Below, one piece after another: positions 41,077 through 50,733 of a stretch of DNA of 53,379 nucleotides. The notes below the pieces were generated by a model. That model did not search any database and was not told the origin of the DNA. It worked only from the letters and a program-made list of their open reading frames with translations. This stretch comes from JAITWN01 sp964384095 (GTDB lineage: Bacteria; Pseudomonadota; Gammaproteobacteria; SZUA-140). The position numbers were made by a program, and so were the translations under genes. Where the stretch lies: NCBI GenBank assembly GCA_964384095.1, contig CAYLKC010000003.1, positions 1 through 53,379 of the forward strand. The letters are read 5' to 3'. How positions within the stretch are numbered: position 1 is the first letter of the stretch; each line of letters starts with the position of its first letter.

Positions 41077-42260
41077 CAGTGGGCGCGGGTGCGCAGCGCC
41101 TGCAGACCGTTGTGATCGTCGATGACGTAGAGCATGCCATCGGCGCTGACGGGCGGGGCGCTCACCGGGGCGTTACTGATCCGGTAACGGCCGATCACCT
41201 CGCCATCCTCCGGATCGAGCCAGTAGAGATAGCCGAAGCGGTCGGCGACGACGATACGGCCGTGCAGCAGCTGCGGCGAGGAGAGGCCGCGATCCGCGAG
41301 CGCATCCTGCCGCCACAGGACATTGCCATTGGCGCGCTCGAGCGCGAGTATCCCGTCATCCGCCGTCACCGCGAACAATGCCCTCTCCGCCAGCAGCAGA
41401 TTGCGGAACACCGACATGTCACGCGACCATACGATACGGCCGGAGATCGTCGAGATCGCGACCAGACGGTTCTGGTAGGACGCCGCAAACACGGTGCTGG
41501 CGGCGAGCGCGGGATCGGCGTCGATGTCGACCAGGCGCTCGAACTCCGAACGTCCCTCAGGCACGCCGACCGCGACCTCCCACAATACCTCACCGTCATC
41601 GAGTGCGAGCGCGGACAGCTTGCCGCTCGAGAACCCGGCATAGACGCGATCCTCGTCGATCAGCGGCCGGCCGGTGCCGCGCAGACTGAGCGGCGGCGTC
41701 ATGCTGCTGTAGACCCACAGGCGGTTGCCGTTCGCCGCATCGAGGCCATAGACGCGGCCATCATTCGTGCGCGCGACGACGATGCGCCCGCTCGCGCCGG
41801 GCGCGGCCGAGATCTCGCTGCTGAGCCGGGTCTCCCAACGCGTCGCGCCGTCTGCCGGGTCGAGCGCGATCAGCCCGCCCTCACGGGTGCCGACCAGCAA
41901 CAGGCCGGCGCCATGGCCGATGCCGCCGCTCAGATGAACGGTCTTTTCGAGACTGTCCGCCGGCGGACCGAGGTCACGCCGCCACAACACGCGTCCGCTG
42001 TGCGCATCGAGCGCGGCCAGACGGTGCGGATGGTCGGCATGATAGACCCGCCCGTCGAGCGCGAGCGGTGCAAGGATGTCATGTGCCGACGTCATGGTCT
42101 GTTGCGGCTGGCGATACCACAGCGCGTCGACCGCAAAATCCGGCGCAATGCGCGGCGACGCCGGCCGCTCCGGGGCCACCGGCGGGGTGCTGCACGCGGT
42201 GAGCGTCAGCACCAGGGCGGCGAGTCCCGCCAGCCGGATCGGGCCGCTGCGCCGGATCAT
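41076..42260 (-). CDS. bamB: Outer membrane assembly lipoprotein BamB
   Basis: Lipoprotein of the BAM complex that folds beta-barrels into the outer membrane. From ATG 42260 (MIRRSGPIRLAGLAALVLTL) the product is 394 residues, with lipobox LTAC (Cys23). The body is an eight-bladed PQQ-like propeller, with repeats such as RVLWRRDLG, TRWETRLSSEISAAPGASGR, VLWEVAVGVPEG and NVLWRQDALADRGLSSPQ. It overlaps yfgM at its start and der at its stop (both ATGA), the usual bam/der arrangement. TpsA/TpsB biogenesis would depend on this complex for insertion of the TpsB barrel. Confidence 0.97.
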   Translation of the reverse strand: MIRRSGPIRLAGLAALVLTLTACSTPPVAPERPASPRIAPDFAVDALWYRQPQQTMTSAHDILAPLALDGRVYHADHPHRLAALDAHSGRVLWRRDLGPPADSLEKTVHLSGGIGHGAGLLLVGTREGGLIALDPADGATRWETRLSSEISAAPGASGRIVVARTNDGRVYGLDAANGNRLWVYSSMTPPLSLRGTGRPLIDEDRVYAGFSSGKLSALALDDGEVLWEVAVGVPEGRSEFERLVDIDADPALAASTVFAASYQNRLVAISTISGRIVWSRDMSVFRNLLLAERALFAVTADDGILALERANGNVLWRQDALADRGLSSPQLLHGRIVVADRFGYLYWLDPEDGEVIGRYRISNAPVSAPPVSADGMLYVIDDHNGLQALRTRAH

Positions 42261-42879
42261 CAACCCTCCGTCCCGAGTCCGTCGAGCTTCATCTGCACGA
42301 TCTCGGCGCCGGCGCCGAACTCGAGCGCGGACATCGCATTGCGATAGGCCGTGCGGGCGCGATCGGGCTGGCCGTTCTCGGCATAGAGATCGCCCTTCAG
42401 TTCCTCGTAAGCGGCTGTGAAGGCCCCTGTGCCGATGCCTTCGAGCAAGGCCAGTGCCTGCTGCGCGCGGCCATCCGCGGCAATCACGCGGGCGAGACGG
42501 AGGCGCGCGACATGGACCAGCTCCGGCGTTCGTGCATGGTCGACCGCCCACTGGAGCCGGTTTGCCGCGGTGGTGAGGTCATCCTGCTCGACATGCATCT
42601 TCGCGAGGGCGAAGGCCGCGAGCACCGCGTAGGGCGAGCGCGCGTAATGATCGATCAGGTGTCCGCCGCGGCGGGTCACTGCCTCGGTGTTGCCGGACGC
42701 CAGCTCCATCCGGAGCTGGGCGTACTCGGCAGAGGCCGATTGCGCCTGGTTCTCCTGGTGGCTCATCCACGCCCGGCTGCCGCCGAGCGCGAGCGCGCCG
42801 ATGACGATGCCGCTGATGATCGGGGCGCGGTACTTCTTCCACCACTGCTTGATATCTTCGATTTGTTCGTCATCGGTTT

Positions 42880-42883
<4 letters not shown>
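42260..42883 (-). CDS. yfgM: YfgM family protein (SecYEG ancillary, TPR)
   Basis: A 207-residue inner-membrane protein with a short cytosolic N-terminus (MKTDDEQIEDIKQWWKKYRA), one membrane helix (PIISGIVIGALALGGSRAWM) and a periplasmic TPR-like region. In E. coli YfgM associates with SecYEG and PpiD and helps protein export. I used ATG 42883, which overlaps the hisS stop (ATGA); the longer frame is a hisS shadow. The gene is between hisS and bamB as in most gammaproteobacteria. Confidence 0.93.
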
Positions 42884-44178
<1,295 letters not shown>

Positions 44179-44222
44179 GGGTCTTCCCGTGATCGCTGCC
44201 GCGCCGGCCGGCGCGGCGTGTT

Positions 44223-45362
44223 TCAGTGTCCTGTCGTCGCCGGCACGCCGACGCGTACGGTGCCGCCGCTCTCACCGGAGGCGCGGCGCTGTTCGACCTG
44301 CGCGCGTATCGTGCGCTCGAGATCGTCGAGCAAGGCCTCGCGGCTGACCTTGTGATGCGGCTTGCCGTCGACGAACACGAGGTTGTTCGGCGAACCGCCG
44401 GTCAGGCCGATGTGCGCCTCGCGCGCCTCGCCGGGACCGTTGACGACGCAGCCGATGACCGCAACATCGATATCCTCGCGGATGTCCTCGAGTCGCGCCT
44501 CCAGCGCATTGACGGTCGCGATGACATCGAACTCCTGCCGCGAGCACGACGGACAGGCGACCAGGTTGATGCCGCGGCTGCGCAGGTGCAGGCTCTTGAG
44601 GATGTCCCAGCCGACCTTGACCTCCTCGACCGGATCGGCGGCGAGCGAGATCCGGATCGTGTCGCCGATGCCCTCGGCCAGCAGCATGCCGAGGCCGATC
44701 GCCGACTTCACCGTGCCCGAGCGCAGCGCGCCGGCCTCGGTGATACCGAGGTGCAACGGCTGCTCGATCTGCGTCGCAATCAGGCGGTAGGCCTCGACCG
44801 CCATGAACACCTCGGAGGCCTTGAGACTGACCTTGAAGTCCTGGAAATCGAGACGGTCGAGGATATCGATATGACGCAGCGCGGACTCGACCAGCGCCTG
44901 CGCATTGGGCTCTCCGTATTTGGCCTGCAGGTCCTTTTCGAGCGAACCGGCGTTGACGCCGATACGGATCGGGATGCCGCGATCGCGCGCGCTCTCGACC
45001 ACTGCGCGCACCCGCTCCTCGCGGCCGATGTTGCCGGGATTGATGCGCAGGCAATCGACGCCGAGTTCGGCGACGCGCAGCGCGATCTTGTAGTCGAAAT
45101 GGATATCGGCGATCAGCGGCGCACTGACCTGTTTGCGGATCGCGCCGAAGGCCTCGGCGGCCTCCATCGTCGGCACCGAGACGCGGACGATGTCGGCGCC
45201 GGCATTCTCGATCGCCCTGATCTGGGCGACCGTCGCCGCGACGTCGCAGGTCTCGGTGTTGGTCATGCTCTGCACCGAGATCGGCGCATCGCCGCCGACC
45301 GGCACCTTGCCGACCATGATGCGGCGCGACTTGCGCCGCTCGATCCGATGCGTGGCTTTCAT
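44223..45362 (-). CDS. ispG: (E)-4-hydroxy-3-methylbut-2-enyl-diphosphate synthase
   Basis: Penultimate enzyme of the MEP isoprenoid pathway, a [4Fe-4S] protein. The 379-residue sequence has the TIM-barrel part (PISVQSMTNTETCDVAATVA, DIHFDYKIALRVAELGVDCL, INPGNIG) and the cluster-binding C-terminal part with ACPSCSR and IGCVVNGPGEA, which give three Cys and one Glu ligand. The bacterial short form lacks the plant insert. The start MKATHRIERRKSRRI fits. Its Fe-S cluster would rely on the isc or suf machinery. Confidence 0.98.
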   Translation of the reverse strand: MKATHRIERRKSRRIMVGKVPVGGDAPISVQSMTNTETCDVAATVAQIRAIENAGADIVRVSVPTMEAAEAFGAIRKQVSAPLIADIHFDYKIALRVAELGVDCLRINPGNIGREERVRAVVESARDRGIPIRIGVNAGSLEKDLQAKYGEPNAQALVESALRHIDILDRLDFQDFKVSLKASEVFMAVEAYRLIATQIEQPLHLGITEAGALRSGTVKSAIGLGMLLAEGIGDTIRISLAADPVEEVKVGWDILKSLHLRSRGINLVACPSCSRQEFDVIATVNALEARLEDIREDIDVAVIGCVVNGPGEAREAHIGLTGGSPNNLVFVDGKPHHKVSREALLDDLERTIRAQVEQRRASGESGGTVRVGVPATTGH

Positions 45363-45374
45363 GTCTTCAGACCT

Positions 45375-46247
45375 TCACTGTTCATCGCCGGACTCCGCGC
45401 CGGGCTGCCCGAGCTTGAAACTCGCGACGTTCTGCCGGCTGACCGGGAAGTCCAGGTAAGGGGCCCCATTGTAATCGATCGCGACATTCGGCGCGTTACC
45501 GAGCAGGATATCAAACGGCGCCAGCCCGCGCAGATGCAGCACGTCGCCGTCCTCCCCCATCCGGTACGCGAGCCTGCGCCCGGTGACATCGACGATCTCG
45601 ACCCAGGAACTGCCGCTGAAGCGCAGCACCAGCTCGTCCATCGGACCCGCCGGCGCGGGCGGACTCTCGCTGATCGCGCGCGACGCCGGCCCCGACGTCG
45701 CCTCCGGGGTCGCAAGCGGCGCAGGCGCCCGTTCACCGAGCACGGGCGCGGGGACGAATTCGGCCGGCCCGTCGTCCTTCTGCGGCGCGGGCGGCTCCGG
45801 CGGCAGCGGCGGCTGCACCAGCACCCAGACCAGCGCCAGCGCCGCGACGCCGGCAATGGCGGCGAGCGCGTGACGCGCGCCGCGCGACAGACCGCGGCGG
45901 GGCGGCGCCGGAAAACGGGCGGTCAGCTCGGAACGGATCGGCGGCGTCTTCAGACCCGCATCGCCGAGCGCCGTCAACAACGGTTCCGGATCGAGGCCGA
46001 GGTGGGCCGCGTATTTGCGTACGTAACCGCTGACGAAGATCGGCGCGGGAAACTTCGCGTAGTCGTCTGACTCAAGGGCCTCGATCTGTGCGGGCGTGAT
46101 GTGCAGGGCGCCGGCGATGGCCTCGATCGATTCACCCGCGGCCTCGCGCGCCGCGCGCAGGTGCTCGCCCGGGCCGGGGACCGCGGCGGGCTCCGTCGCC
46201 GGATCCGCGCCGGCCGCCGCCTCCTCCCTGGCGGACCGCGTGTCCAT
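45375..46247 (-). CDS. rodZ: Cell-shape protein RodZ
   Basis: Links the MreB cytoskeleton to the wall synthesis machinery. The 290-residue protein has an Xre-like helix-turn-helix domain (about 25-105, GEHLRAAREAAGESIEAIA, then ITPAQIEALESDDYAKFP and FVSGYVRKYA), a juxtamembrane basic patch, one membrane helix (about 125-145), a Pro/Ala-rich periplasmic linker and a C-terminal DUF4115 beta domain (ELVLRFSGSSWVEIVDVTGR). It lies 12 nt upstream of ispG and 3 nt after pilW. Confidence 0.93.
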   Translation of the reverse strand: MDTRSAREEAAAGADPATEPAAVPGPGEHLRAAREAAGESIEAIAGALHITPAQIEALESDDYAKFPAPIFVSGYVRKYAAHLGLDPEPLLTALGDAGLKTPPIRSELTARFPAPPRRGLSRGARHALAAIAGVAALALVWVLVQPPLPPEPPAPQKDDGPAEFVPAPVLGERAPAPLATPEATSGPASRAISESPPAPAGPMDELVLRFSGSSWVEIVDVTGRRLAYRMGEDGDVLHLRGLAPFDILLGNAPNVAIDYNGAPYLDFPVSRQNVASFKLGQPGAESGDEQ

Positions 46248-46250
46248 CGT

Positions 46251-46994
46251 TCAGTCGAGTTCGCGCAGGCGCGCGGTCTCATCCGCGCGCGGAAACTCCT
46301 CGCGCAGTTGCCTCGCGTAGTCGTCGGCGGCAGGCAGGTTGCTGAGCGCCCGCTCGATACGGACCCCGAGCCACAGCGTCTGCGCGCTGTGCGGCGCGAT
46401 TGCCTCGTAACGCTGCAGGAATGCGCGCGCCTGCATCTGTTCGCCGGTCTCATGGTTCAGCAGGCTGAGCTGATAGAGCACGGGCGGATTCATCGGATCG
46501 ATGTCGATCGCGCGACGGAAATACTGTTCGGCCTTGTCACTGTCGGGGATACGCAGCATGCAGAAGGCCGCGTTCTGCCACGCCTCCTCGGGCTGGCGGT
46601 TGCCGGAGATCCCGGCGGCGCGCACGAAACGGTCCTCGGCCTCGCGGTAGCGGGTCTGCTCACAGAGGAACACGCCGTAGTTGTTCAGCAATGCCGGGTC
46701 GTTCGGACTCAGGCGGATCGCACGGAGATAATGACGGTCGGCGAGATCGAAGCTGCGCGTGGCGTTGTACAGCGCAGCGATGTAGTGATGTCCCGCCGGC
46801 AGGTTGGGATCCTGCTCGATCGCGCGCTGGAGCTTCTCCAGGGCGACGTCGTAGTTGCCCTGTTGCAGATAGCTCAGACCGAGACGCGCATTGATCTCGG
46901 CCGGCGACTCACCGCTCTGTCGCGGCTGCGACGCACAGGCGACGAGCAGCAGGGCCAGCAGGACGACCATCCACAGCCGCGAAATCCGTTTCAT
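46251..46994 (-). CDS. pilW: Type IV pilus biogenesis lipoprotein PilW/PilF
   Basis: Outer-membrane lipoprotein pilotin that helps the PilQ secretin form multimers. The 247-residue protein has a lipoprotein signal with lipobox LVAC (Cys20 in LLALLLVACASQP) and about six TPR motifs (NARLGLSYLQQGNYDVALEK, PALLNNYGVFLCEQTRYREA, VLYQLSLLNHETGEQMQARA). Its place between rlmN and rodZ is conserved in gammaproteobacteria. The ATG overlaps the rlmN stop (ATGA). It implies that pilus genes exist elsewhere. Confidence 0.92.
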   Translation of the reverse strand: MKRISRLWMVVLLALLLVACASQPRQSGESPAEINARLGLSYLQQGNYDVALEKLQRAIEQDPNLPAGHHYIAALYNATRSFDLADRHYLRAIRLSPNDPALLNNYGVFLCEQTRYREAEDRFVRAAGISGNRQPEEAWQNAAFCMLRIPDSDKAEQYFRRAIDIDPMNPPVLYQLSLLNHETGEQMQARAFLQRYEAIAPHSAQTLWLGVRIERALSNLPAADDYARQLREEFPRADETARLRELD

Positions 46995-48130
46995 GCCTCA
47001 TTCCCCGTCGTCATCTTCAGGCGCTCGCTGCGCCGGGTGCGGTCCATGACCTTGCCGGCGAGCTGGCCACAGGCGGCATCGATGTCGTCGCCGCGCGTCC
47101 TCCGCGTCACGGTGGTAATGCCCGCCTTCATCAATACATCGCGGAAGCGGTCGATCACGTCCGGCTCCGAGGTCTCGTAGCTTGTGCCCGGAAACGGATT
47201 GAACGGGATCAGATTGACCTTCGACGGCACGTCATGGAGCAGCTTCACCAGCGCGCGCGCATCAGCGACGCTGTCGTTGACGCCCTTCAGCATCACGTAT
47301 TCGAAGGTGACGCGGCGGCGCGGCTGGCGGTCGACATAGCGGCGGCAGGCATCGAGCAGTTCGCGCAGCGGATACTTGCGGTTCAGCGGCACCAGCTCGT
47401 CGCGCAGCGCGTCGCGGGTCGCGTGCAGCGACACCGCGAGGCTGACCGGACAGGTCTCGCGCAGGCGGTCGAGCATCGGCACGACGCCGGCAGTACTGAG
47501 CGTCACCCGGCGCTTCGACAGGCCGAAGGCGTGGTCGTCGAGCATCAGCCGGATCGCGGGAACGACATTGTCGAAATTGAGCAGCGGCTCGCCCATCCCC
47601 ATCAGCACGACGTTGGTGACCGGACGTTCGCCGAGGCCGCGCCGGATCAGCGTCCGCTGCGCGATCAGCACCTGGGCGATGATCTCGGCGGTCGACAGGT
47701 CGCGGTTGTAGCCCTGGCGTGCGGTCGAGCAGAAGCTGCAATTCAGCGTGCAGCCGACCTGCGACGAGATGCACAGCGTGCCGCGGTCGGTCTCGGGGAT
47801 GAATACGGTCTCGACCGCGTTGCCGCCGTCGACGCGCAACAGCCATTTGACGGTGCCGTCGCGCGAGGCCTGCTCGCGGATGATCTCCGGCAGGCGCAGC
47901 TCGGCGGTCTCCTCGAGACGCGTGCGCAGCCCCTTGCTGATGTCGCTCATCGCGGCGAAATCACTGACGCCGCGCTGGTACACCCACTGCATCAGCTGCG
48001 AGGCGCGAAACGGTTTCTCCCCGATGGAGACAAAAAACGACTCCAGGCCGCCCCTGTCCAGACCGAGCAGGTTCAGCCGGGCGGCCGGCGGCGGGCCGGC
48101 GCTTTCAGCGTGTGCGTGGGCAGATCTCAT
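46991..48130 (-). CDS. rlmN: Dual-specificity RNA methyltransferase RlmN
   Basis: Radical SAM enzyme that adds C2 methyl groups to A2503 of 23S rRNA and A37 of certain tRNAs. From ATG 48130 (MRSAHAHAESAGPPP) it has 379 residues. The cluster motif is C127-x3-C131-x2-C134 (VGCTLNCSFCSTARQG), followed by NVVLMGMGEPLLNFDNV and the catalytic C-terminal Cys in DDIDAACGQL. The start codon lies 26 nt inside the ndk 3' end, so the N-terminus is somewhat uncertain; MSTLGLD-like homology begins near LNLLGLDRGGLESFF. Confidence 0.96.
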   Translation of the reverse strand: MRSAHAHAESAGPPPAARLNLLGLDRGGLESFFVSIGEKPFRASQLMQWVYQRGVSDFAAMSDISKGLRTRLEETAELRLPEIIREQASRDGTVKWLLRVDGGNAVETVFIPETDRGTLCISSQVGCTLNCSFCSTARQGYNRDLSTAEIIAQVLIAQRTLIRRGLGERPVTNVVLMGMGEPLLNFDNVVPAIRLMLDDHAFGLSKRRVTLSTAGVVPMLDRLRETCPVSLAVSLHATRDALRDELVPLNRKYPLRELLDACRRYVDRQPRRRVTFEYVMLKGVNDSVADARALVKLLHDVPSKVNLIPFNPFPGTSYETSEPDVIDRFRDVLMKAGITTVTRRTRGDDIDAACGQLAGKVMDRTRRSERLKMTTGNEA

Positions 48131-48536
48131 CGGCGCTGAAGAAGAATGCGATTTCCGCCTTCGCGGTTTCCGGGGCATCGGAGCCATGGACGGCATTTTC
48201 TTCCATGTTGCCGGCAAAGTCGGCGCGAATCGTGCCGGGCGCGGCGTTCTGCGGATTGGTCGCCCCCATGATCTCGCGATTGCGCATCACCGCATTCTCG
48301 CCCTCCAGCACCTGGACCAGCACCGGCCCCGAGGTCATGAAGCGGACGAGGTCGTTGTAAAACGGACGCTCGCGGTGTACCGCGTAGAAGTCGCGCGCCT
48401 GCTGTTCGGTCAGGTGCAGCATCCTCGCGGCGACGATGCGCAGACCCTGCTCCTCGAAGCGCGCGCAGATCTTGCCGATCAGGTTCTTGGCGACGGCATC
48501 GGGCTTGATGATCGACAGGGTTTTTTCAATGGCCAT
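48105..48536 (-). CDS. ndk: Nucleoside diphosphate kinase
   Basis: Transfers the gamma phosphate of ATP to other nucleoside diphosphates. From ATG 48536 (MAIEKTLSIIKPDAVAKNLI) the protein has 143 residues, with the phosphorylated His117 in NAVHGSDAPETAKAEIAFFF and the nucleotide-binding RPFYNDLVRFMTSGPV. It overlaps rlmN by 26 bp. A terminator lies between it and iscA, so it starts a separate transcription unit. Confidence 0.98.
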   Translation of the reverse strand: MAIEKTLSIIKPDAVAKNLIGKICARFEEQGLRIVAARMLHLTEQQARDFYAVHRERPFYNDLVRFMTSGPVLVQVLEGENAVMRNREIMGATNPQNAAPGTIRADFAGNMEENAVHGSDAPETAKAEIAFFFSADEICPRTR

Positions 48537-48570
48537 TCGGGGTCTCCGTGATTTGCGGTTCTGCAGCGGC

Positions 48571-48592
48571 AAAAGGCCCGCTTCAGCGGGCC
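48571..48592 (-). terminator. Intrinsic terminator of the iscRSA operon
   Basis: On the minus strand GGCCCGC, loop TGAA, GCGGGCC (48592 to 48575) is followed directly by TTTT (48574-48571). It lies 64-85 nt after the iscA stop codon and before ndk, the right place and orientation to end the iscRSA message. Confidence 0.7.
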
Positions 48593-48655
48593 GATCATGA
48601 TGAAATTGCAGGCATTCTAACGCCTTACGGGCGAATACGAAAGGGGAAAATCGAC

Positions 48656-48979
48656 TCAGACGGTAAAGCTCTCCCCGCAGCCGCAGGTGGCCTTGGTATT
48701 CGGGTTGGTGAAGCGCAGGCCGGCGTTGAGGCCCTCGCGACGGAAATCGATCTCGGTGCCGTCGAGATAGATCAGGTTGCGGCGTTCGACGACGACCTTG
48801 ACCCCGTCCTGTTCGAATACGAGGTCGTCCGCGCCGATCGCGGCGGCCGGCTCGACCACATAGGACAGGCCCGAACAGCCGGTGGTCTTGACCCCGAGCC
48901 GCATCGCCTCGCTGGCGCCGTTCGCGGCGAGATACTGGCGAATGTGGTTCGCGGCCGCGCTGGTCAGACTGATCGCCAT
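48656..48979 (-). CDS. iscA: Iron-sulfur cluster assembly protein IscA
   Basis: A-type carrier that delivers Fe-S clusters or iron. The 107-residue protein has the three conserved cysteines at the same positions as E. coli IscA: C35 in TGCSGLSY, and C99 and C101 in ATCGCGESF. It lies 32 nt after the cysteine desulfurase. The scaffold gene iscU, normally between iscS and iscA, is missing here. Confidence 0.95.
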   Translation of the reverse strand: MAISLTSAAANHIRQYLAANGASEAMRLGVKTTGCSGLSYVVEPAAAIGADDLVFEQDGVKVVVERRNLIYLDGTEIDFRREGLNAGLRFTNPNTKATCGCGESFTV

Positions 48980-49011
48980 GTGTTCAACCTCCTCGCAAGT
49001 TCCGATCCGGC

Positions 49012-50160
49012 TCAGACGGCATCGCGACGAACGAGTCGCCGCAAGCCTTCGATCCGGTATGACAGGGTATCGACGAAGACGTCGATTTCTTCTGCGCTGT
49101 TGCCGTCGCCGAGACTGACACGCAGCGCACCCCGGGCCCGCTCGCGCGCGACCCCCATCGCCAGCAGCACGGGGCTCGGCTCGGGGTCAGCGCTGCCGCA
49201 GGCGGCCCCGCTCGACAGCGCGAAGCCATCCTCGTCGAGCAACATCAGCAGCGTCGCGCCATCGATCCCTTCGACCGAAAAGGCCGTCGTATTCGGGATA
49301 CGATGGGCGCCCGCGCCATGAATTTCAATGCCGGGCACCGCCCCGAGCCGCGCCTCCAGCCGCTCGCGCAGCGCCACAAGACGCAGCGCCCGCGCCGTGA
49401 GGCCGGCCGCCGCGCGCGCCGCGGCGGCGCCGAAGCCGACGATGCCGGCGACATTGTGCGTCCCGGAGCGACGGCCGCCCTCATGTCCGCCGCCATGCAG
49501 CTGGGGCTCCAGATCGACGCGACGATCGACGACCAGCGCGCCGACGCCCTTCGGACCGTTGAGCTTGTGCGCCGACAGCGTCATCAGGTGCAGGCCGCTG
49601 GCGGCGAAATCGAGCTCGATGCGACCCGCAGCCTGGACCGCGTCGCTGTGGGCAATGAGGCCGCGCGCCCGCGCGCGTTGCGCCAGTGCGGCGATGTCCT
49701 GCACCACGCCGGTCTCGTTATTCGCATGGATCACCGACACCAGCCGCATCCGTGGCGTCAGCGCCGCATCGAAGGCCTCCGGGTCGATCCGCCCGTCGCG
49801 ATCGACGGCGATCTCGACGAGCTCGCGCCCGCCTTGCGCGAGTGCCCGCGCCGGCTCGCGGACCGATGCGTGCTCGACCGCGCTGACCGCGATCGCGCCC
49901 GGCGCGAGGGTCGCCTCGATGCCCTTCAGCGCGAGATTGTTGGCCTCGGTGCCGCCGCTGGTGAACACGACCTCGTCGGGACGGGCACGGACCAGCGCCG
50001 CGACCTGCGCGCGGGCCTGCTCGATCGCATCACGCGCCAGGCGCCCGGAGAGATGCAGGCTCGACGGATTGCCATGGTGCTCACGCAGGTACGGGAGCAT
50101 CGCCTCGAGAACCTCGGGCGCGAGCGGCGTCGTCGCGTTATGGTCGAGGTAGACCCTCAC
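49012..50160 (-). CDS. iscS: Cysteine desulfurase (IscS/NifS)
   Basis: PLP enzyme that takes sulfur from L-cysteine for Fe-S clusters and tRNA thiolation. The 382-residue protein shows YLDHNATTPLAPEVLEAM, EVVFTSGGTEANNLALKG, the PLP lysine K199 in TLSAHKLNGPKG, and the persulfide Cys C321 in FALSSGAACGSADPEPS. At 382 residues it is shorter than E. coli IscS (404) and nearer the NifS/IscS-like group I form, lacking the IscS C-terminal tail. Placed between iscR and iscA. Confidence 0.94.
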   Translation of the reverse strand: MRVYLDHNATTPLAPEVLEAMLPYLREHHGNPSSLHLSGRLARDAIEQARAQVAALVRARPDEVVFTSGGTEANNLALKGIEATLAPGAIAVSAVEHASVREPARALAQGGRELVEIAVDRDGRIDPEAFDAALTPRMRLVSVIHANNETGVVQDIAALAQRARARGLIAHSDAVQAAGRIELDFAASGLHLMTLSAHKLNGPKGVGALVVDRRVDLEPQLHGGGHEGGRRSGTHNVAGIVGFGAAAARAAAGLTARALRLVALRERLEARLGAVPGIEIHGAGAHRIPNTTAFSVEGIDGATLLMLLDEDGFALSSGAACGSADPEPSPVLLAMGVARERARGALRVSLGDGNSAEEIDVFVDTLSYRIEGLRRLVRRDAV

Positions 50161-50178
50161 GGCATCGGGGCGACGCCG

Positions 50179-50667
50179 TCAGGTAGACAGGCGGTCGGCG
50201 GCGACAACGGTGACGTAGGGCTTGCCCTTCTGGATGCTGTCCTGGCGCGCGCTGACTTCCTGGACACCGCGGCGATGCACGAGATCGCCGAGGCTGATGC
50301 CGTTCAGGAAGTCGAAGATCTGGTTGCTGAGATCTTCCCACAGCTCGTGAGTCAGGCAGGTCTGTTCGTTCTGGCAGTTCGCGAGTCCGCCGCAGCGGCG
50401 TGCATCGACATGCTCATTGATCGCGGTGATGACCTCGGCGACCGGAATGTTGCCGGCGTCGCGGCTGAGACGATAACCGCCGCCCGGTCCGCGCGCACTG
50501 TCGACGAGGCCCTTCTTGCGCAGCTTCGAGAACAGTTGTTCGAGATAGGACAGCGAGATGCCCTGACGCTGCGAGATGTCGGCAAGCGGCACCGGACTCT
50601 CCTTCGCATGCAGCGCGAGATCGAGCATCGCCGTCACGGCGTAGCGTCCTTTGGTCGTCAGTTTCAT
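50179..50667 (-). CDS. iscR: Fe-S regulator IscR
   Basis: Rrf2-family repressor sensing Fe-S status. The 162-residue protein starts MKLTTKGRYAVTAMLDLALH (winged helix 1-65) and carries the cluster ligands C92, C98, C104 and H107 (RRCGGLANCQNEQTCLTHEL), identical in position to E. coli IscR. It heads the iscRSA operon; its promoter contains a type 1-like IscR site at 50709-50733, so autoregulation is expected. Confidence 0.97.
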   Translation of the reverse strand: MKLTTKGRYAVTAMLDLALHAKESPVPLADISQRQGISLSYLEQLFSKLRKKGLVDSARGPGGGYRLSRDAGNIPVAEVITAINEHVDARRCGGLANCQNEQTCLTHELWEDLSNQIFDFLNGISLGDLVHRRGVQEVSARQDSIQKGKPYVTVVAADRLST

Positions 50668-50701
50668 GATCGGGGTCTTCCCATATGAAATGGATGGGTA
50701 T

Positions 50702-50733
50702 ATTGTACATACTTGACCGCTTTAATCAACTTT
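50702..50733 (-). promoter_or_regulatory. iscRSA promoter with IscR type 1-like operator
   Basis: On the minus strand a -35 TTGATT (50729-50724), 16-nt spacer and -10 TACAAT (50707-50702) lie before iscR. The 25-bp stretch 50709-50733 is an imperfect dyad with half-sites ATACTTGACC and AAAGTTGATT, matching the known IscR type 1 pattern (ATAxxTGACT...GTCxxxTAT) at most conserved bases and overlapping the promoter, as in E. coli. It also overlaps the cysE stop codon. Confidence 0.75.

Noticed and set aside
44226..46070. 614-residue plus-strand frame
   Set aside because: Antisense shadow of ispG and rodZ.
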